The notes under the pieces are model-generated. The model was not told the origin of the DNA. It made no database searches and saw nothing but the letters and a program-made list of their open reading frames with translations. From contig NZ_JAAVNE010000003.1 of assembly GCF_012103215.1 (NCBI RefSeq), forward strand, positions 124,001-188,000: DNA of 64,000 nucleotides, read 5' to 3'. The DNA is from Falsiroseomonas selenitidurans (GTDB lineage: Bacteria > Pseudomonadota > Alphaproteobacteria > Acetobacterales > Acetobacteraceae). Every line of letters starts with the position of its first letter. Within the stretch, counting starts at the first letter, position 1. Below, piece after piece: positions 49,258 to 58,043 of this stretch. The position numbers and the translations under genes are program-made.

Positions 49258-50499
49258 TCAGGCCTCGCCGCGGCGGGCAGGTTCGGGGCCGTCCAGGCCG
49301 TAGGCGGTGTGCAGCGCGCGCACCGCCAGCTCGGTGTAGTCCGCGGCCACCAGCACGCTGACCTTGATCTCGCTGGTCGAGATCACCTGGATGTTGATGC
49401 CCTTCTCCGACAGGGTGCGGAACATCGTCGCCGCGACACCGGCATGGGTGCGCATGCCGATGCCGACGACGGAGATCTTCGCCACATCCGGGTCGGCCAG
49501 CATCGCCTCGTAGCCGATCGCCGCGGCCTGCTTCTCCAGCAGGTCCCGGGCCCGCGGCAGGTCGGCGCGGCCGACCGTGAAGGTCATGTCCGTGGTGCCG
49601 TCGGCGCCGAGGTTCTGCACGATCATGTCGACGTTCACATTGGCCGCCGAGAGCGGCACGAAGACCGAGGCGGCGATGCCGGGCCGGTCCGGCACGCGGC
49701 GCAGCGTCACCTTGGCCTCGTCGCGTGAATAGGCGATGCCGGACACGATAGGCTGTTCCACGATTTCGTCCTCATCCACCACCAGGGAGCCTGGCTTGTC
49801 CGCAAAACTCGAGAGCACCTGCACGCGCACGCGCTGCTTCATCGCCAGTTCGACCGAACGGGTCTGCAGCACCTTGGCCCCCACCGAGGCCAGTTCCAGC
49901 ATCTCCTCGTAGGAAATCTTCTCCAGCTTGCGGGCGCGCGGCACGATGCGGGGGTCCGTGGTGTAGACGCCATCCACATCCGTGTAGATGTCGCAGCGAT
50001 CCGCCTGCACCGCGGCGGCGATCGCCACCGCCGAGAGGTCCGATCCGCCGCGGCCCAGCGTGGTCACCCGGTTGTCCGGGCCGACACCCTGGAAGCCCGC
50101 CACCACCGGCACCTGGCCCTGGCGCATCCGCTCGATCAGCAGCGCGCCCTGGATGCTGTCCACGCGCGCCTGGCCATGCGCGTTGTCGGTGCGGATCGGC
50201 ACCTGCCAGCCCTGCCAGGAGCGTGCATCCACGCCGATGGTCTGCAGCGCGATGGCCAGCAGGCCGATGGTCACCTGTTCGCCCGTGGCGACCACCGTGT
50301 CGTATTCCCGCGCATCATGCAGGGGCGACAGTTCCTGGCACCATTTCACCAGCTGGTTGGTGACGCCGGACATGGCGGAGACCACCACGGCCACCTCATG
50401 CCCCGCCTCCACCTCCCGTTTCACCCGGCCGGCGACGTTGCGGATGCGGTCGAGGTCGGCGACGGAGGTGCCGCCGAACTTCATCACGATGCGGGCCAT
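49258..50499 (-). CDS. lysC: aspartate kinase
   Basis: A 413-residue enzyme that phosphorylates aspartate at the head of the lysine, threonine and methionine pathways. The N-terminal kinase motif [11 protein letters not shown] and [15 protein letters not shown] are intact, followed by two ACT domains (about 265-400), where lysine or threonine feedback usually acts. The start at ATG 50499 gives the standard N-terminus. No lysine riboswitch is visible in the leader. It is divergent from ubiG. Confidence 0.94.
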   Translation of the reverse strand: MARIVMKFGGTSVADLDRIRNVAGRVKREVEAGHEVAVVVSAMSGVTNQLVKWCQELSPLHDAREYDTVVATGEQVTIGLLAIALQTIGVDARSWQGWQVPIRTDNAHGQARVDSIQGALLIERMRQGQVPVVAGFQGVGPDNRVTTLGRGGSDLSAVAIAAAVQADRCDIYTDVDGVYTTDPRIVPRARKLEKISYEEMLELASVGAKVLQTRSVELAMKQRVRVQVLSSFADKPGSLVVDEDEIVEQPIVSGIAYSRDEAKVTLRRVPDRPGIAASVFVPLSAANVNVDMIVQNLGADGTTDMTFTVGRADLPRARDLLEKQAAAIGYEAMLADPDVAKISVVGIGMRTHAGVAATMFRTLSEKGINIQVISTSEIKVSVLVAADYTELAVRALHTAYGLDGPEPARRGEA

Positions 50500-50622
50500 G
50501 CTCGGGTCCGGGGGGGGGGTCGAGGAAGGATCGGCGGGGCGGCCCCTGTTGCGCCTCGCCGGGGCGCGGACAGATAACGGGGGGCGCGCCGGCGGGCAAG
50601 GCGATGCTGGGGGGATGCAGCC

Positions 50623-51321
50623 ATGACGGGCACGGCGGTGGAGGCGGAACGGCGGAAATTCGACGCGCTGGCCGGCCAGTGGTGGGACCCGGACGGGCCG
50701 ATGCGCCCGCTGCACCGGATGAACCCGCTGCGCACCGGCTGGATCGCGCAACGGCTGGGCGGGGTGGCGGGCAAGGCCATCCTCGATGTCGGCTGCGGCG
50801 CCGGCCTGGCCAGCGAGGCCTTCGCCCGGATGGGCGCGCAGGTCACCGGCGTGGATGCCGCCGGTGCGGCGCTGGCCGCCGCCCGCGCCCATGCCGACGC
50901 CGGCGGGCTCGATATCGACTACCGCGATGGCGCGCCGGAGGATCTGCTGGCCGAGGGCGCCCGCTTCGACGCCGTGGTGGCGCTGGAGGTCATCGAGCAT
51001 GTGGCGGACCGGCCGGCCTTCCTGGCGGCGCTGGCGGGGCTGGCGAAGCCGGGCGCGCCGATCTTCCTGTCCACCCTGAACCGCACCGCGCGGTCCTTCC
51101 TGTTCGCCAAGCTCGGCGCCGAATACCTGCTGCGGATGCTGCCGATCGGCACGCATGACTGGCGGATGTTCCTCTCACCCGGGGAGCTTGGCGCCGCGCT
51201 GCGCCCGGCGGGCTACCGGATCACCGACCTGGCCGGCATGACGATGTCGCCCACCGGCCAGTGGCGGGAAACGCGGGACCTGGCGGTGAATTACCTAGCG
51301 ATGGCCCGGCCGGCCGGGTGA
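50623..51321 (+). CDS. ubiG: ubiquinone biosynthesis O-methyltransferase
   Basis: A 232-residue SAM-dependent enzyme that carries out both O-methylations of ubiquinone synthesis. It has the family N-terminus ([22 protein letters not shown]), SAM motif [11 protein letters not shown] (53-63) and the STLNRTARS segment. The length is standard. It is divergent from lysC, an arrangement usual in alphaproteobacteria, and is followed by a noncoding region with hairpins. Confidence 0.93.
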   Translation: MTGTAVEAERRKFDALAGQWWDPDGPMRPLHRMNPLRTGWIAQRLGGVAGKAILDVGCGAGLASEAFARMGAQVTGVDAAGAALAAARAHADAGGLDIDYRDGAPEDLLAEGARFDAVVALEVIEHVADRPAFLAALAGLAKPGAPIFLSTLNRTARSFLFAKLGAEYLLRMLPIGTHDWRMFLSPGELGAALRPAGYRITDLAGMTMSPTGQWRETRDLAVNYLAMARPAG

Positions 51322-51692
51322 CGGGCCGTCAAGCCCGGCTTATCCCCCATCCCGGTGGATGGAGCTGGGGATAAGTCAGGGGGTGCCCTGTGGGACCCGG
51401 GGCCGCGCCAGGGCCCGCAGCGGCGTTCGCCCAATGTTCGCACGGCGCAGAAAAATCAGCACCGCGCCGGATGATGTATCCCGCAAGCAACACATCGGGT
51501 TATCCCCATTTACGGGGGTAAATCTGTGGAAAATGATGCCGGCAACTCCCAGCAGGATTTTCATCACGGCACCTTGACAGCCAGGGACCCCTGATCCGGC
51601 AAAGCTTGTTCATGCCCAGGTGATCCGGAAGCACGATGATATTTCGCATGCTCAACAGCCCCTGCGCCGGGGCGTGGGCTGCGCCGTGGCCT
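51322..51692. other. noncoding region between convergent genes with TTATCCCC motifs
   Basis: This 371-base stretch lies between ubiG and the sulfotransferase stop. It contains no convincing coding frame. It holds three TTATCCCC-type elements (51340-51348, 51366-51374 reversed, 51500-51508), two of them one mismatch from the DnaA box TTATCCACA, a related TGTGGAAAA (51525-51533), and is more AT-rich than its surroundings. The first two elements form a hairpin, listed separately. Transcription termination is the simple reading. Confidence 0.45.
51339..51375. terminator. hairpin with nested arms after ubiG
   Basis: Nine-base arms CTTATCCCC (51339-51347) and GGGGATAAG (51367-51375) enclose a second pair, CATCC and GGATG around CGGT, with a five-base bulge. 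It starts 17 bases after the ubiG stop. There is no T tract, so termination is likely but not proven. Confidence 0.45.
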
Positions 51693-52382
51693 TCAGGCGC
51701 CCGGCGGCAGCCAGGGCGCAAAGCTGTGGGCGAGGTGCGCCGCCTGCTCCGACGTCAACTCGGACAGATGCCGCGCCGGGACCGCCTTGTTGCGGTAGGT
51801 GAAGGCGAAGCGCTGCACCCAGAGCCGCACCGCCCAGTTCGGGCAGGCGATACCGAAATCCGCCTTGATCGCGCCGATCGCCGCATCCATCCGGAAGGCG
51901 CAGGTCGCGTAGTCCAGTTGCAGCGTGCGTGGCAGCGCGGCCCAGACCGCGTGCTCGCCCAGGTAGCGGCGCACCCCGGCCACCGCATCCTCCAGCGTCA
52001 CGAATTCGGCGAAGGCGCTTTCGCCGCGGCTGCGGGCCAGCCGCCCGGCATCGAGCAGGGAGAGGCAGATGTCGCGCGGGTCGCGCCAGTTCACATGCGC
52101 CGAGGCCAGGCCGCGGGCGGCCAGCGCCCGGTACTCCGCGGCCCATTCCGGCCCCGGGCAGGCATGGGTCTTGACGATCCGGATGCGCCCTTCCGCCGCC
52201 ACCGCCAGGGCGCGCAGCGCCGCCGGGTCCAGCGCCTGGGCGAAGTTCACCTTGTGGCCGCCGGGCAGCAGGGGCCGCGGCAGCAGGGGCTGGCGGTGGC
52301 CGCCCAGCCGGGCGACGGCCTTGGCCAGCTCGAAGGCCAAGGTGCTGCCGGATTTCGGGATGCCGTAGCTGAAGACGAGCAC
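51693..52382 (-). CDS. sulfotransferase-domain protein
   Basis: A 229-residue P-loop protein resembling PAPS-dependent sulfotransferases. The 5'-phosphosulfate loop is YGIPKSGSTLAFEL (about 6-19) and the 3'-phosphate element is NWRDPRDICLSLLD. These enzymes transfer sulfate to carbohydrates or other acceptors; the target is unknown. I place the start at GTG 52382, just before the first beta strand, with a G-rich ribosome site about 12 bases upstream. A longer frame would run into the DUF1178 gene. It is last in a minus-strand gene series. Confidence 0.72.
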   Translation of the reverse strand: MLVFSYGIPKSGSTLAFELAKAVARLGGHRQPLLPRPLLPGGHKVNFAQALDPAALRALAVAAEGRIRIVKTHACPGPEWAAEYRALAARGLASAHVNWRDPRDICLSLLDAGRLARSRGESAFAEFVTLEDAVAGVRRYLGEHAVWAALPRTLQLDYATCAFRMDAAIGAIKADFGIACPNWAVRLWVQRFAFTYRNKAVPARHLSELTSEQAAHLAHSFAPWLPPGA

Positions 52383-52407
52383 CGGGCGCGCGCCCCTCCC
52401 CCCGGGT

Positions 52408-52923
52408 TCAGCCGTCCGCGCGCGGCACCCAGGGCAGGCGGGCGATGTCGATGCCGTCCTCGGCCAGGGCCTCGGCCTCGGCTTCCGTCGCCTCGCCATA
52501 GATGCCGCGGGCCTCGGCCTCGCCATTATGGATCTTCCGCGCCTCCTCGGCGAAGCCCTCGCCGACATAGTCGCAGGATTTCTCCACCTCCGCCCGCATG
52601 CGCTGCAGCATGGCGAGGAGTTGCGCCGGGATCGGCCCGGCGGCGACGCGCTGGGACATGCCGCCGGGTTCCGGCTGCGGCGGCGCGCTGGGGGCGGGCG
52701 CCGGGGCGGCGGCGGGCGGCGCTTCCTCCGGCAGCGGGGCCGGGGCGGCCTTGCGGCGGGATTTGCGCACCGCAGGCGCCATCAGGGCGCGGCTGACCTG
52801 GGTGCTGCCGCAATGCGGGCATTCCACCAGCCCGACCGCGGCCAGCTTCTCGAAGCCGGCGCTGTCCTGGAACCAGCCGTCGAACTCGTGGGTCGCCTGG
52901 CAGCGGAGCTGGTAGTGGATCAT
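52408..52923 (-). CDS. DUF1178 family protein
   Basis: A 171-residue soluble protein of unknown function. The N-terminus MIHYQLRCQATHEFDGWFQD and the C35-x-x-C38 pair in CPHCGS suggest a small zinc ribbon, a Pro/Ala linker follows (about 55-90), and the C-terminal YVGEGFAEEARKIHNGEAEARGIYGEA block is the family hallmark. Its ATG overlaps the grxC stop by one base, so the two are co-translated. Confidence 0.88.
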   Translation of the reverse strand: MIHYQLRCQATHEFDGWFQDSAGFEKLAAVGLVECPHCGSTQVSRALMAPAVRKSRRKAAPAPLPEEAPPAAAPAPAPSAPPQPEPGGMSQRVAAGPIPAQLLAMLQRMRAEVEKSCDYVGEGFAEEARKIHNGEAEARGIYGEATEAEAEALAEDGIDIARLPWVPRADG

Positions 52924-53180
52924 CAGCCGGCCAGCAGGGGGTCGAGCCCGCCCTTCCGGTCCAACGCCACCAGGTCGTCGCAGCCGCCGATATGGCGCCC
53001 GTCGATGAAGATCTGCGGCACGCTGCTTCGCCCGCCGGAGCGCGCGATCGCCTCCTGCCGCTCGGCGGAGCCGTGCGGGGCGTATTTCTCCTCGAACGCC
53101 ACGCCCTTGCGGCCGAGCAGGGCGACCGCGCGGGCGCAGTAGGGGCAGAAATCCTGGGTGTAGATTTCGATCTTGGCCAT
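52923..53180 (-). CDS. grxC: glutaredoxin 3
   Basis: An 85-residue dithiol glutaredoxin that reduces disulfides using glutathione. The active site is C12-P-Y-C15, the cis-proline loop SVPQIFIDGRHIGGCDDL follows. ATG 53180 gives the standard family length. It lies between comF and DUF1178, an order common in alphaproteobacteria. Confidence 0.93.
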   Translation of the reverse strand: MAKIEIYTQDFCPYCARAVALLGRKGVAFEEKYAPHGSAERQEAIARSGGRSSVPQIFIDGRHIGGCDDLVALDRKGGLDPLLAG

Positions 53181-53268
53181 TTTGCTGAAATCGGGCGTGG
53201 ATCGCCCGCGGTCAAGCCTCATCCCGCATCGCGGCAATGCGGCGGCAGCCAGGGGTGCCCGGCGCCCC

Positions 53269-54078
53269 CTATTCCTCCGCCGCCAGCCGCGGGTCGGGCA
53301 CCCGGGCGGCGGCCAGCACATCCACCGCGGCGGCGCCGGCGGCCAGCAGCAGGCGGGTGCAGGCTTCCGCCGTGGCGCCGGAGGTCATCACGTCATCCAC
53401 CAGCAGCACCCGCCTGCCGGCGATGCGGGCGGCGGCGCGGGGGTTGAGGGCGAAGGCGCCCTGCAGCAGCGCGGCGCGGTCCGCGGCGCCCAACTCGCCC
53501 AGCGGCGGCGTGGCGCGGGCGCGGCGCAGCAGGTCCGGTATGCAGGGCTTGCCGGCGCCGCGAGCCAGGCGATGGGCCAGCAGCGCCGCCTGGTTGTAGC
53601 GCCGGGCCACCAGCCGACGCCAATGCAGCGGCACCGGCGCCAGCAGGTCCGCCCGCGCCAGCAGCGCCGCGCCGGCCTGCGCCATCATCGCCGCCAGCGG
53701 CCCGGCCAGCTCCGTCCGGTCCGCATGCTTGAAGGGCAGCACCAGCTTCTGTGCCCCCGCGTCGTAGCGCAGCGCCGCGCGCGCCTGGTCGAAGGCCGGC
53801 GGCCGCGCCAGGCAGCCGGGGCACAGCCCGCCCGGCCCGGCCTGGCCGGCATGCAGGAAGGGCACGCCGCAGCGCGGGCAGAGCGGTGCCGTCACCCGCG
53901 TCAGCAGCCGGAAACAGGCGCCGCATTGCGTGCCCTGGCGCTGCACCGGCGCCTCGCAGGTCAGGCAATGCGGCGGCAGCAGCGCATCCAGCGTCGCGGT
54001 CCCCAGCCGCGCCAGCGTCGCGGTCCCCAGCCGCTCCAGTGCGGCCTGGAACGCCCTACCAGGCGCCGAAGGGGGCAT
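53269..54078 (-). CDS. ComF family phosphoribosyltransferase-like protein with double zinc ribbon
   Basis: A 269-residue protein with an N-terminal double zinc ribbon (CLTC, CGAC, CPRC, CPGC) and a C-terminal type I PRTase domain with VLLVDDVMTSGATAEAC. ComF is needed for DNA uptake in competent bacteria and is widespread beyond them. ATG 54078 overlaps the rhodanese stop by 23 bases; the start is uncertain because the first 25 residues are not conserved-looking. An in-frame 24-base tandem duplication lies in that region. Confidence 0.83.
   Translation of the reverse strand: MPPSAPGRAFQAALERLGTATLARLGTATLDALLPPHCLTCEAPVQRQGTQCGACFRLLTRVTAPLCPRCGVPFLHAGQAGPGGLCPGCLARPPAFDQARAALRYDAGAQKLVLPFKHADRTELAGPLAAMMAQAGAALLARADLLAPVPLHWRRLVARRYNQAALLAHRLARGAGKPCIPDLLRRARATPPLGELGAADRAALLQGAFALNPRAAARIAGRRVLLVDDVMTSGATAEACTRLLLAAGAAAVDVLAAARVPDPRLAAEE
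53988..54035. repeat. tandem duplication of 24 bases in the comF-like gene
   Basis: Two adjacent 24-base units (53988-54011 and 54012-54035) differ at one base. In the protein they give the repeated RLGTATLA / RLGTATLD pattern ahead of the zinc ribbon. The frame is kept, so it looks like a recent slippage event in a tolerant N-terminal stretch. Confidence 0.75.
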
Positions 54079-55636
54079 CGCCGTCGCGCTCCACGGCATG
54101 CACCAGGTCGATCTCCCAGGCCAGGTATTCCCGCATCGCCGCCTCCACCCCGGCATTCCGGTCATAGGGGCGCAGCCAGGCATCGACGCAGGCCTCGTCC
54201 GGCGGGTTGGTGCGGTCAGCGGCCAGGGTGCCGCCGGCGGCGACGAAGGCCGCATTGCCGCCTTCCAGCACCGCCACCGGCGCCACGCCCAGCCCGGCAA
54301 GCTCCGCCGCGCCGAGCGCCGCCAGCTCCTCAGAGGGCGCCGTGACCACCACGGGGCGACCCGGCGCCAGAAGCGGCAGCAGCAGGGCGAGCCGTGTCCG
54401 CACGCCCCAGATCGCACCGGGGATATGCCCGGCGCGGAAGGCCAGGGAACGCGCGAGGTCCACCACCACCGGCCCATCGCGGTGCAGCGCCGCAACCTCC
54501 ACCCGCGCCACCGCCGGCCGCAGCGCCGCCGGCAGGGCGGGCGCGGCCGGGCCGGTCTCCAGCGCGCCTGCCAGCCCGCCCGTCAGGCAGAACACCTCCC
54601 ACCCCCCCAGCTGGCGCAGCCAGCCGGCGGTCATGGCGGCGCGGGTGCCGGTATCGTCCACCAGCACGATGCGGGCGCCGCGCACCGCCACCCAGGCATC
54701 GGTGGCCTGCACCAGCTGCCCGCCCGGCGCGCTGACCGAGCCGGGCAGGTGGCCCTCGGCGAATTCCGCCGGGTCCCGCACATCCAGCACATAGAGGCTG
54801 CGCCCGGCTTCCGCGCGCAGGGCCGCCAACCCTTCGCGGTCGATCCAGCGCACCCCGGCGCCTTCGGCGAAGCGCCGGGCGCGGGCCAGCGTCTCCGCCG
54901 CATCGGGCGGCGTGCCGGGGGCGTAGCGATCCTCCCGCCCGCGGTTGCAGGTGAGCCCCGCCAGCTCCCACCCCATGGTGCCGTTGCGCAGCGCCACCAC
55001 CCGGTTCGGCAGCCCGGCCCGGCGCAGGCTCTCCGCGCCCAGGATGGAGCGCGTGCGGCCGGCGCAGTTCACCACCACCGTGGTCTCCGGCCGGGCGAGC
55101 ATGGAGGGCACGCGATAGGCCAGCTCCGCCCCCGGCACGTCGATGGCGCCGGGGATGGACATGTTGCGGAACTCGGCCATCGGCCGGCTGTCCACCACCA
55201 GCAGGTCCTCGCCCGCCGCCTGCATCGCCGCCAGCTCCGCCGCATCGACCGAGGGCGTGGCGTAGTGGTGTTCGACCCATTCGCCGAAGGCCTTGGAGGG
55301 CACGTTGAAGCCGGAGAACAGCTCATACCCCGCCGCCTGCCAGGCCGGCGTGCCGCCTGCCAGCACCGAGAGCTGGGTGTAGCCCAGGCCCTGCAGCACG
55401 CCCGCCAGGCGCCGAGCATGGCCCTCCCCGCCATCGAGGCAGACCACCGGCGCATCCAGGCGCGGCAGCAGGCGGGCGGCGCGGAATTCCGCCTGGGAGA
55501 GCGGGCAGGGCACGGCCCAGAACAGGTGGGCGGCGCTGAATTCCCCTTCCTCCCGCGCATCGAGCAGGGCGATCTCCCCGCCCTGCCGCAGCCTGGCCTT
55601 CAGCGCGGCGGCCTCGATGGTCTCGATCTTCTGCAT
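54056..55636 (-). CDS. multi-domain rhodanese-like sulfurtransferase
   Basis: A 526-residue protein with four rhodanese-like domains: about 5-105, 128-230, 262-360 and 378-475, then a helical tail. The persulfide loop has Cys in domain 1 (VVCLDGGEGHAR, C66) and in domain 2 (VVNCAGRTRS, C191). Domain 3 has VDDTGTR and domain 4 VTAPSEE, without Cys, so they are probably structural. Tandem rhodaneses move sulfane sulfur; four in one chain is unusual. It is divergent from a methyltransferase gene and overlaps comF. Confidence 0.8.
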   Translation of the reverse strand: MQKIETIEAAALKARLRQGGEIALLDAREEGEFSAAHLFWAVPCPLSQAEFRAARLLPRLDAPVVCLDGGEGHARRLAGVLQGLGYTQLSVLAGGTPAWQAAGYELFSGFNVPSKAFGEWVEHHYATPSVDAAELAAMQAAGEDLLVVDSRPMAEFRNMSIPGAIDVPGAELAYRVPSMLARPETTVVVNCAGRTRSILGAESLRRAGLPNRVVALRNGTMGWELAGLTCNRGREDRYAPGTPPDAAETLARARRFAEGAGVRWIDREGLAALRAEAGRSLYVLDVRDPAEFAEGHLPGSVSAPGGQLVQATDAWVAVRGARIVLVDDTGTRAAMTAGWLRQLGGWEVFCLTGGLAGALETGPAAPALPAALRPAVARVEVAALHRDGPVVVDLARSLAFRAGHIPGAIWGVRTRLALLLPLLAPGRPVVVTAPSEELAALGAAELAGLGVAPVAVLEGGNAAFVAAGGTLAADRTNPPDEACVDAWLRPYDRNAGVEAAMREYLAWEIDLVHAVERDGDAPFGAW

Positions 55637-55713
55637 CGGCTTCCGGTTCCCTGCGCCCGCCGCCACGATAGACCGGCTTGCGGGGGCGGCGAAGCGGGCG
55701 CATCTGCGCCGGC

Positions 55714-56595
55714 ATGGATGCGATGCAGGTCTTCGACCGGAAGCTGGTGCGCCGCCGGCGCGACCGGGCGGCCGCCACCGTCGAGCGGGTGGCGCCGATC
55801 CTGGAGGATTGCGCGGCGCGGCTGCTGGACCGGCTGGACGACACCACCCGCCGCTTCGACCGGGCGCTGGAGATCGGCGGCCGCGGCGTGGTGGCGCCGA
55901 TGCTGCGCGCCCGCGGCATCGCGTCCGTCGTCTCCGCCGACCTGTCGCCGGCCATGGCGGCGCAAGCGGGTGGCCTGGCGGTGGCGGCGGATGAGGAATT
56001 CCTGCCCTTCGCCCCCGCCAGCTTCGACCTGATCGTCGCCTCGCTGTCGCTGCACTGGGTGAACGACCTGCCGGGCGCGCTGATACAGATCCGGCGGGCG
56101 CTGGCACCCGATGGGCTGTTCCTGGCCTCCCTGCCCGGGCTCGGCACGCTCGGGCCGCTGCGCCAGGCGCTGGCGGAGGCCGAGAGCGCGCTGCGCGGCG
56201 GGTTGTCGCCGCGGATCTCGCCCTTCCCGGAACTGCGCGACGGCGCCGGGCTGCTGCAGCGCGCCGGCTTCGCCCTACCGGTGGCGGATGCCGAGGAGGT
56301 GGCCATCGCCTACCGCAGGCCGCTGGCGCTGCTGGCGGATCTGCGCGCCGCGGGGGAAGGCAATGCCGTGCTGGCGCGGGACCCGCGCACCCCGCCGCGG
56401 GCGCTGTTCCCGATGGCCGCCGCGGCCCTGCCGGCAGGCGCGCAGGGCATCGACCCGGTGCTGCGCCTGCTGGTGCTGACCGGCTGGTCGCCGCATGAGA
56501 GCCAGCAGAAGCCCGCGCGCCCCGGCAGCGCCACGCATCGCCTGGCGGATGCGCTGGGCACGGTGGAGCGCAAGACCGGGGAGAGGCCGGGCTAG
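55714..56595 (+). CDS. SAM-dependent methyltransferase of the NDUFAF5/BioC type
   Basis: A 293-residue class I methyltransferase. Its order (FDRKLVRRRRDRAA start, LEIGGRGVVAPML in place of the usual GxGxG, SADLSPAMAA, and LIVASLSLHWVNDLPGALIQIRRAL) matches the mitochondrial complex I assembly factor NDUFAF5, whose bacterial relatives are common in alphaproteobacteria. The substrate here is unknown; BioC is the alternative. ATG 55714 or 55723 could start it. Confidence 0.82.
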   Translation: MDAMQVFDRKLVRRRRDRAAATVERVAPILEDCAARLLDRLDDTTRRFDRALEIGGRGVVAPMLRARGIASVVSADLSPAMAAQAGGLAVAADEEFLPFAPASFDLIVASLSLHWVNDLPGALIQIRRALAPDGLFLASLPGLGTLGPLRQALAEAESALRGGLSPRISPFPELRDGAGLLQRAGFALPVADAEEVAIAYRRPLALLADLRAAGEGNAVLARDPRTPPRALFPMAAAALPAGAQGIDPVLRLLVLTGWSPHESQQKPARPGSATHRLADALGTVERKTGERPG

Positions 56596-56694
56596 CCCCG
56601 CGCAACCCAGCCGTGCGGCCCCGCGCCTTGCATCGCGCGGGGCCACAGCGCATCTTCGGCACCGGCACAGATCTTGACGGACGGTTCGAGCACC

Positions 56695-57501
56695 ATGGAG
56701 CAGCAGGGCGGCGAGAGCCGCCGGATCACCCTCCACGCCCCTGCGGACTTCGAGGGGATGCGCCGCGCCGGCCGGCTGGCGGCCGAGACGCTGGACATGA
56801 TCACCCCGCATGTGAAGCCCGGCGTGACGACGGAGACGCTGGACCGGCTGATCCACGACTTCACCCTGGCGCACCACGCGATTCCGGCGACGCTGGGCTA
56901 TCGCGGCTACACCAAATCCTCCTGCACCTCGATCAACCATGTGGTCTGCCACGGCATCCCCGGTGAGCGGGTGCTGCTGGAAGGCGACATCGTGAACATC
57001 GACGTCACCGTCATCCTGGATGGCTGGCACGGCGATTCCAGCCGCATGTACGTGGCCGGCACGCCCTCGACCAAGGCGCGGCTGCTGATGGACGTGACCT
57101 ATGAGAGCATGATGCGCGGCATCGCCGCCATCCGCCCCGGCGCCACGCTGGGCGATATCGGCCACGCCATCCAGACCTATGTCGAGCGCAACAGGTTTTC
57201 CGTGGTGCGCGACTTCTGCGGCCACGGCATCGGCCGCCGCTTCCACGAACCGCCGAACGTGCTGCATTTCGGCCGCCCCGGCGAAGGCCCCACCCTGAAG
57301 CCCGGGATGTTCTTCACCGTGGAGCCGATGGTGAATGCCGGGCGGCCGGAGGTGAAGGTGCTGGATGATGGCTGGACCGCGGTGACCCGCGACCGCAGCC
57401 TGTCGGCGCAGTTCGAGCATATGGTCGGCGTGACGGAGGATGGGGTGGAGATCTTCACCGTCTCGCCCATGGGCCTGCACCGGCCGCCCTACGGCGGCTG
57501 A
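56695..57501 (+). CDS. map: type I methionine aminopeptidase
   Basis: A 268-residue metalloprotease that removes the N-terminal Met from new proteins. The pita-bread fold ligands are in IVNIDVTVILDGWHGD, GHGIGRRFHEPP, FFTVEPMV and QFEHMVGVTEDGVE. An N-terminal extension of about 25 residues precedes the usual start. A clear intrinsic terminator follows the stop. Confidence 0.93.
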   Translation: MEQQGGESRRITLHAPADFEGMRRAGRLAAETLDMITPHVKPGVTTETLDRLIHDFTLAHHAIPATLGYRGYTKSSCTSINHVVCHGIPGERVLLEGDIVNIDVTVILDGWHGDSSRMYVAGTPSTKARLLMDVTYESMMRGIAAIRPGATLGDIGHAIQTYVERNRFSVVRDFCGHGIGRRFHEPPNVLHFGRPGEGPTLKPGMFFTVEPMVNAGRPEVKVLDDGWTAVTRDRSLSAQFEHMVGVTEDGVEIFTVSPMGLHRPPYGG

Positions 57502-57514
57502 CACCAGGGCCCCC

Positions 57515-57547
57515 AGCCCGTCCGGCTTCGCGCTTGACGGGCTTTTT
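57515..57547 (+). terminator. intrinsic terminator after map
   Basis: Arms AGCCCGTC (57515-57522) and GACGGGCT (57536-57543) form a stem followed at once by a run of five T (57543-57547). This is the clearest Rho-independent terminator in the window and lies 14 bases after the map stop. The same stretch carries a TTGACG/17-base/TATGTA pattern that could look like a promoter for the next gene. Confidence 0.8.
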
Positions 57548-57592
57548 CGGCGCCTTTATGTAAATGTTCATCACATTCAGATCGTGCCGCCG

Positions 57593-57982
57593 ATGTCGCT
57601 CGCCCCGCTGCTCCAGGCCAGCCCCGTCATCCAGCTCCACGCCGGCGCCGCCCTGGCAGCGCTGCTGCTCGGGCTGGTGCAGTTCGCGGCGCCGAAGGGG
57701 GTCCTGCCGCATCGGATCCTCGGCTGGGCCTGGGTCGGGCTCATGGCAGTCGTCGGCCTGTCCTCCTTCGGCATCACCATGCGCGGGCACTATGCCTGGA
57801 TCCACCTGATCTCCGGCTGGACCCTGCTGATGCTGCCGCTGGCGGTGCTGGCGGCCCGGCGCGGGCGCATCGGCGCGCACCGGCGCGCCATGGCCTCCCT
57901 GTTCCTGGGCGGCCTCCTCATCGCCGGCGGCTTCACCCTGCTGCCGGGCCGCATCATGGGCGCCGTCGTCTTCGGCTGGTGA
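57593..57982 (+). CDS. DUF2306-like small membrane protein
   Basis: A 129-residue integral membrane protein with four predicted TM helices (about 14-32, 42-61, 66-86, 98-120). Conserved-looking polar positions include HRILGWAWVG and H in HYAWIHLISGW, as in DUF2306 proteins. The function is unknown. It is a lone gene between the map terminator and radC. The start at ATG 57593 gives a short N-terminus before TM1. Confidence 0.75.
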   Translation: MSLAPLLQASPVIQLHAGAALAALLLGLVQFAAPKGVLPHRILGWAWVGLMAVVGLSSFGITMRGHYAWIHLISGWTLLMLPLAVLAARRGRIGAHRRAMASLFLGGLLIAGGFTLLPGRIMGAVVFGW

Positions 57983-58043
57983 ACGCCGCGGTTGAAGATT
58001 GCCCCCGCCCGTTGCACCCTCGGGCGCCAGCAGAGGGGGCAGA

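Noticed and set aside
50500..50622. Lysine riboswitch upstream of lysC
   Set aside because: The 123-base leader is a G-rich spacer shared with divergent ubiG and shows none of the lysine aptamer elements.
51376..51577. Short frames on both strands in the ubiG-sulfotransferase spacer
   Set aside because: No ribosome sites, no family motifs, and the region is explained by hairpins and short palindromes.
57534..57562. Sigma-70-like promoter (TTGACG, 17 bases, TATGTA)
   Set aside because: The -35 falls inside the right half of the map terminator stem and loop, and the -10 matches only half the consensus, so the terminator reading is stronger.
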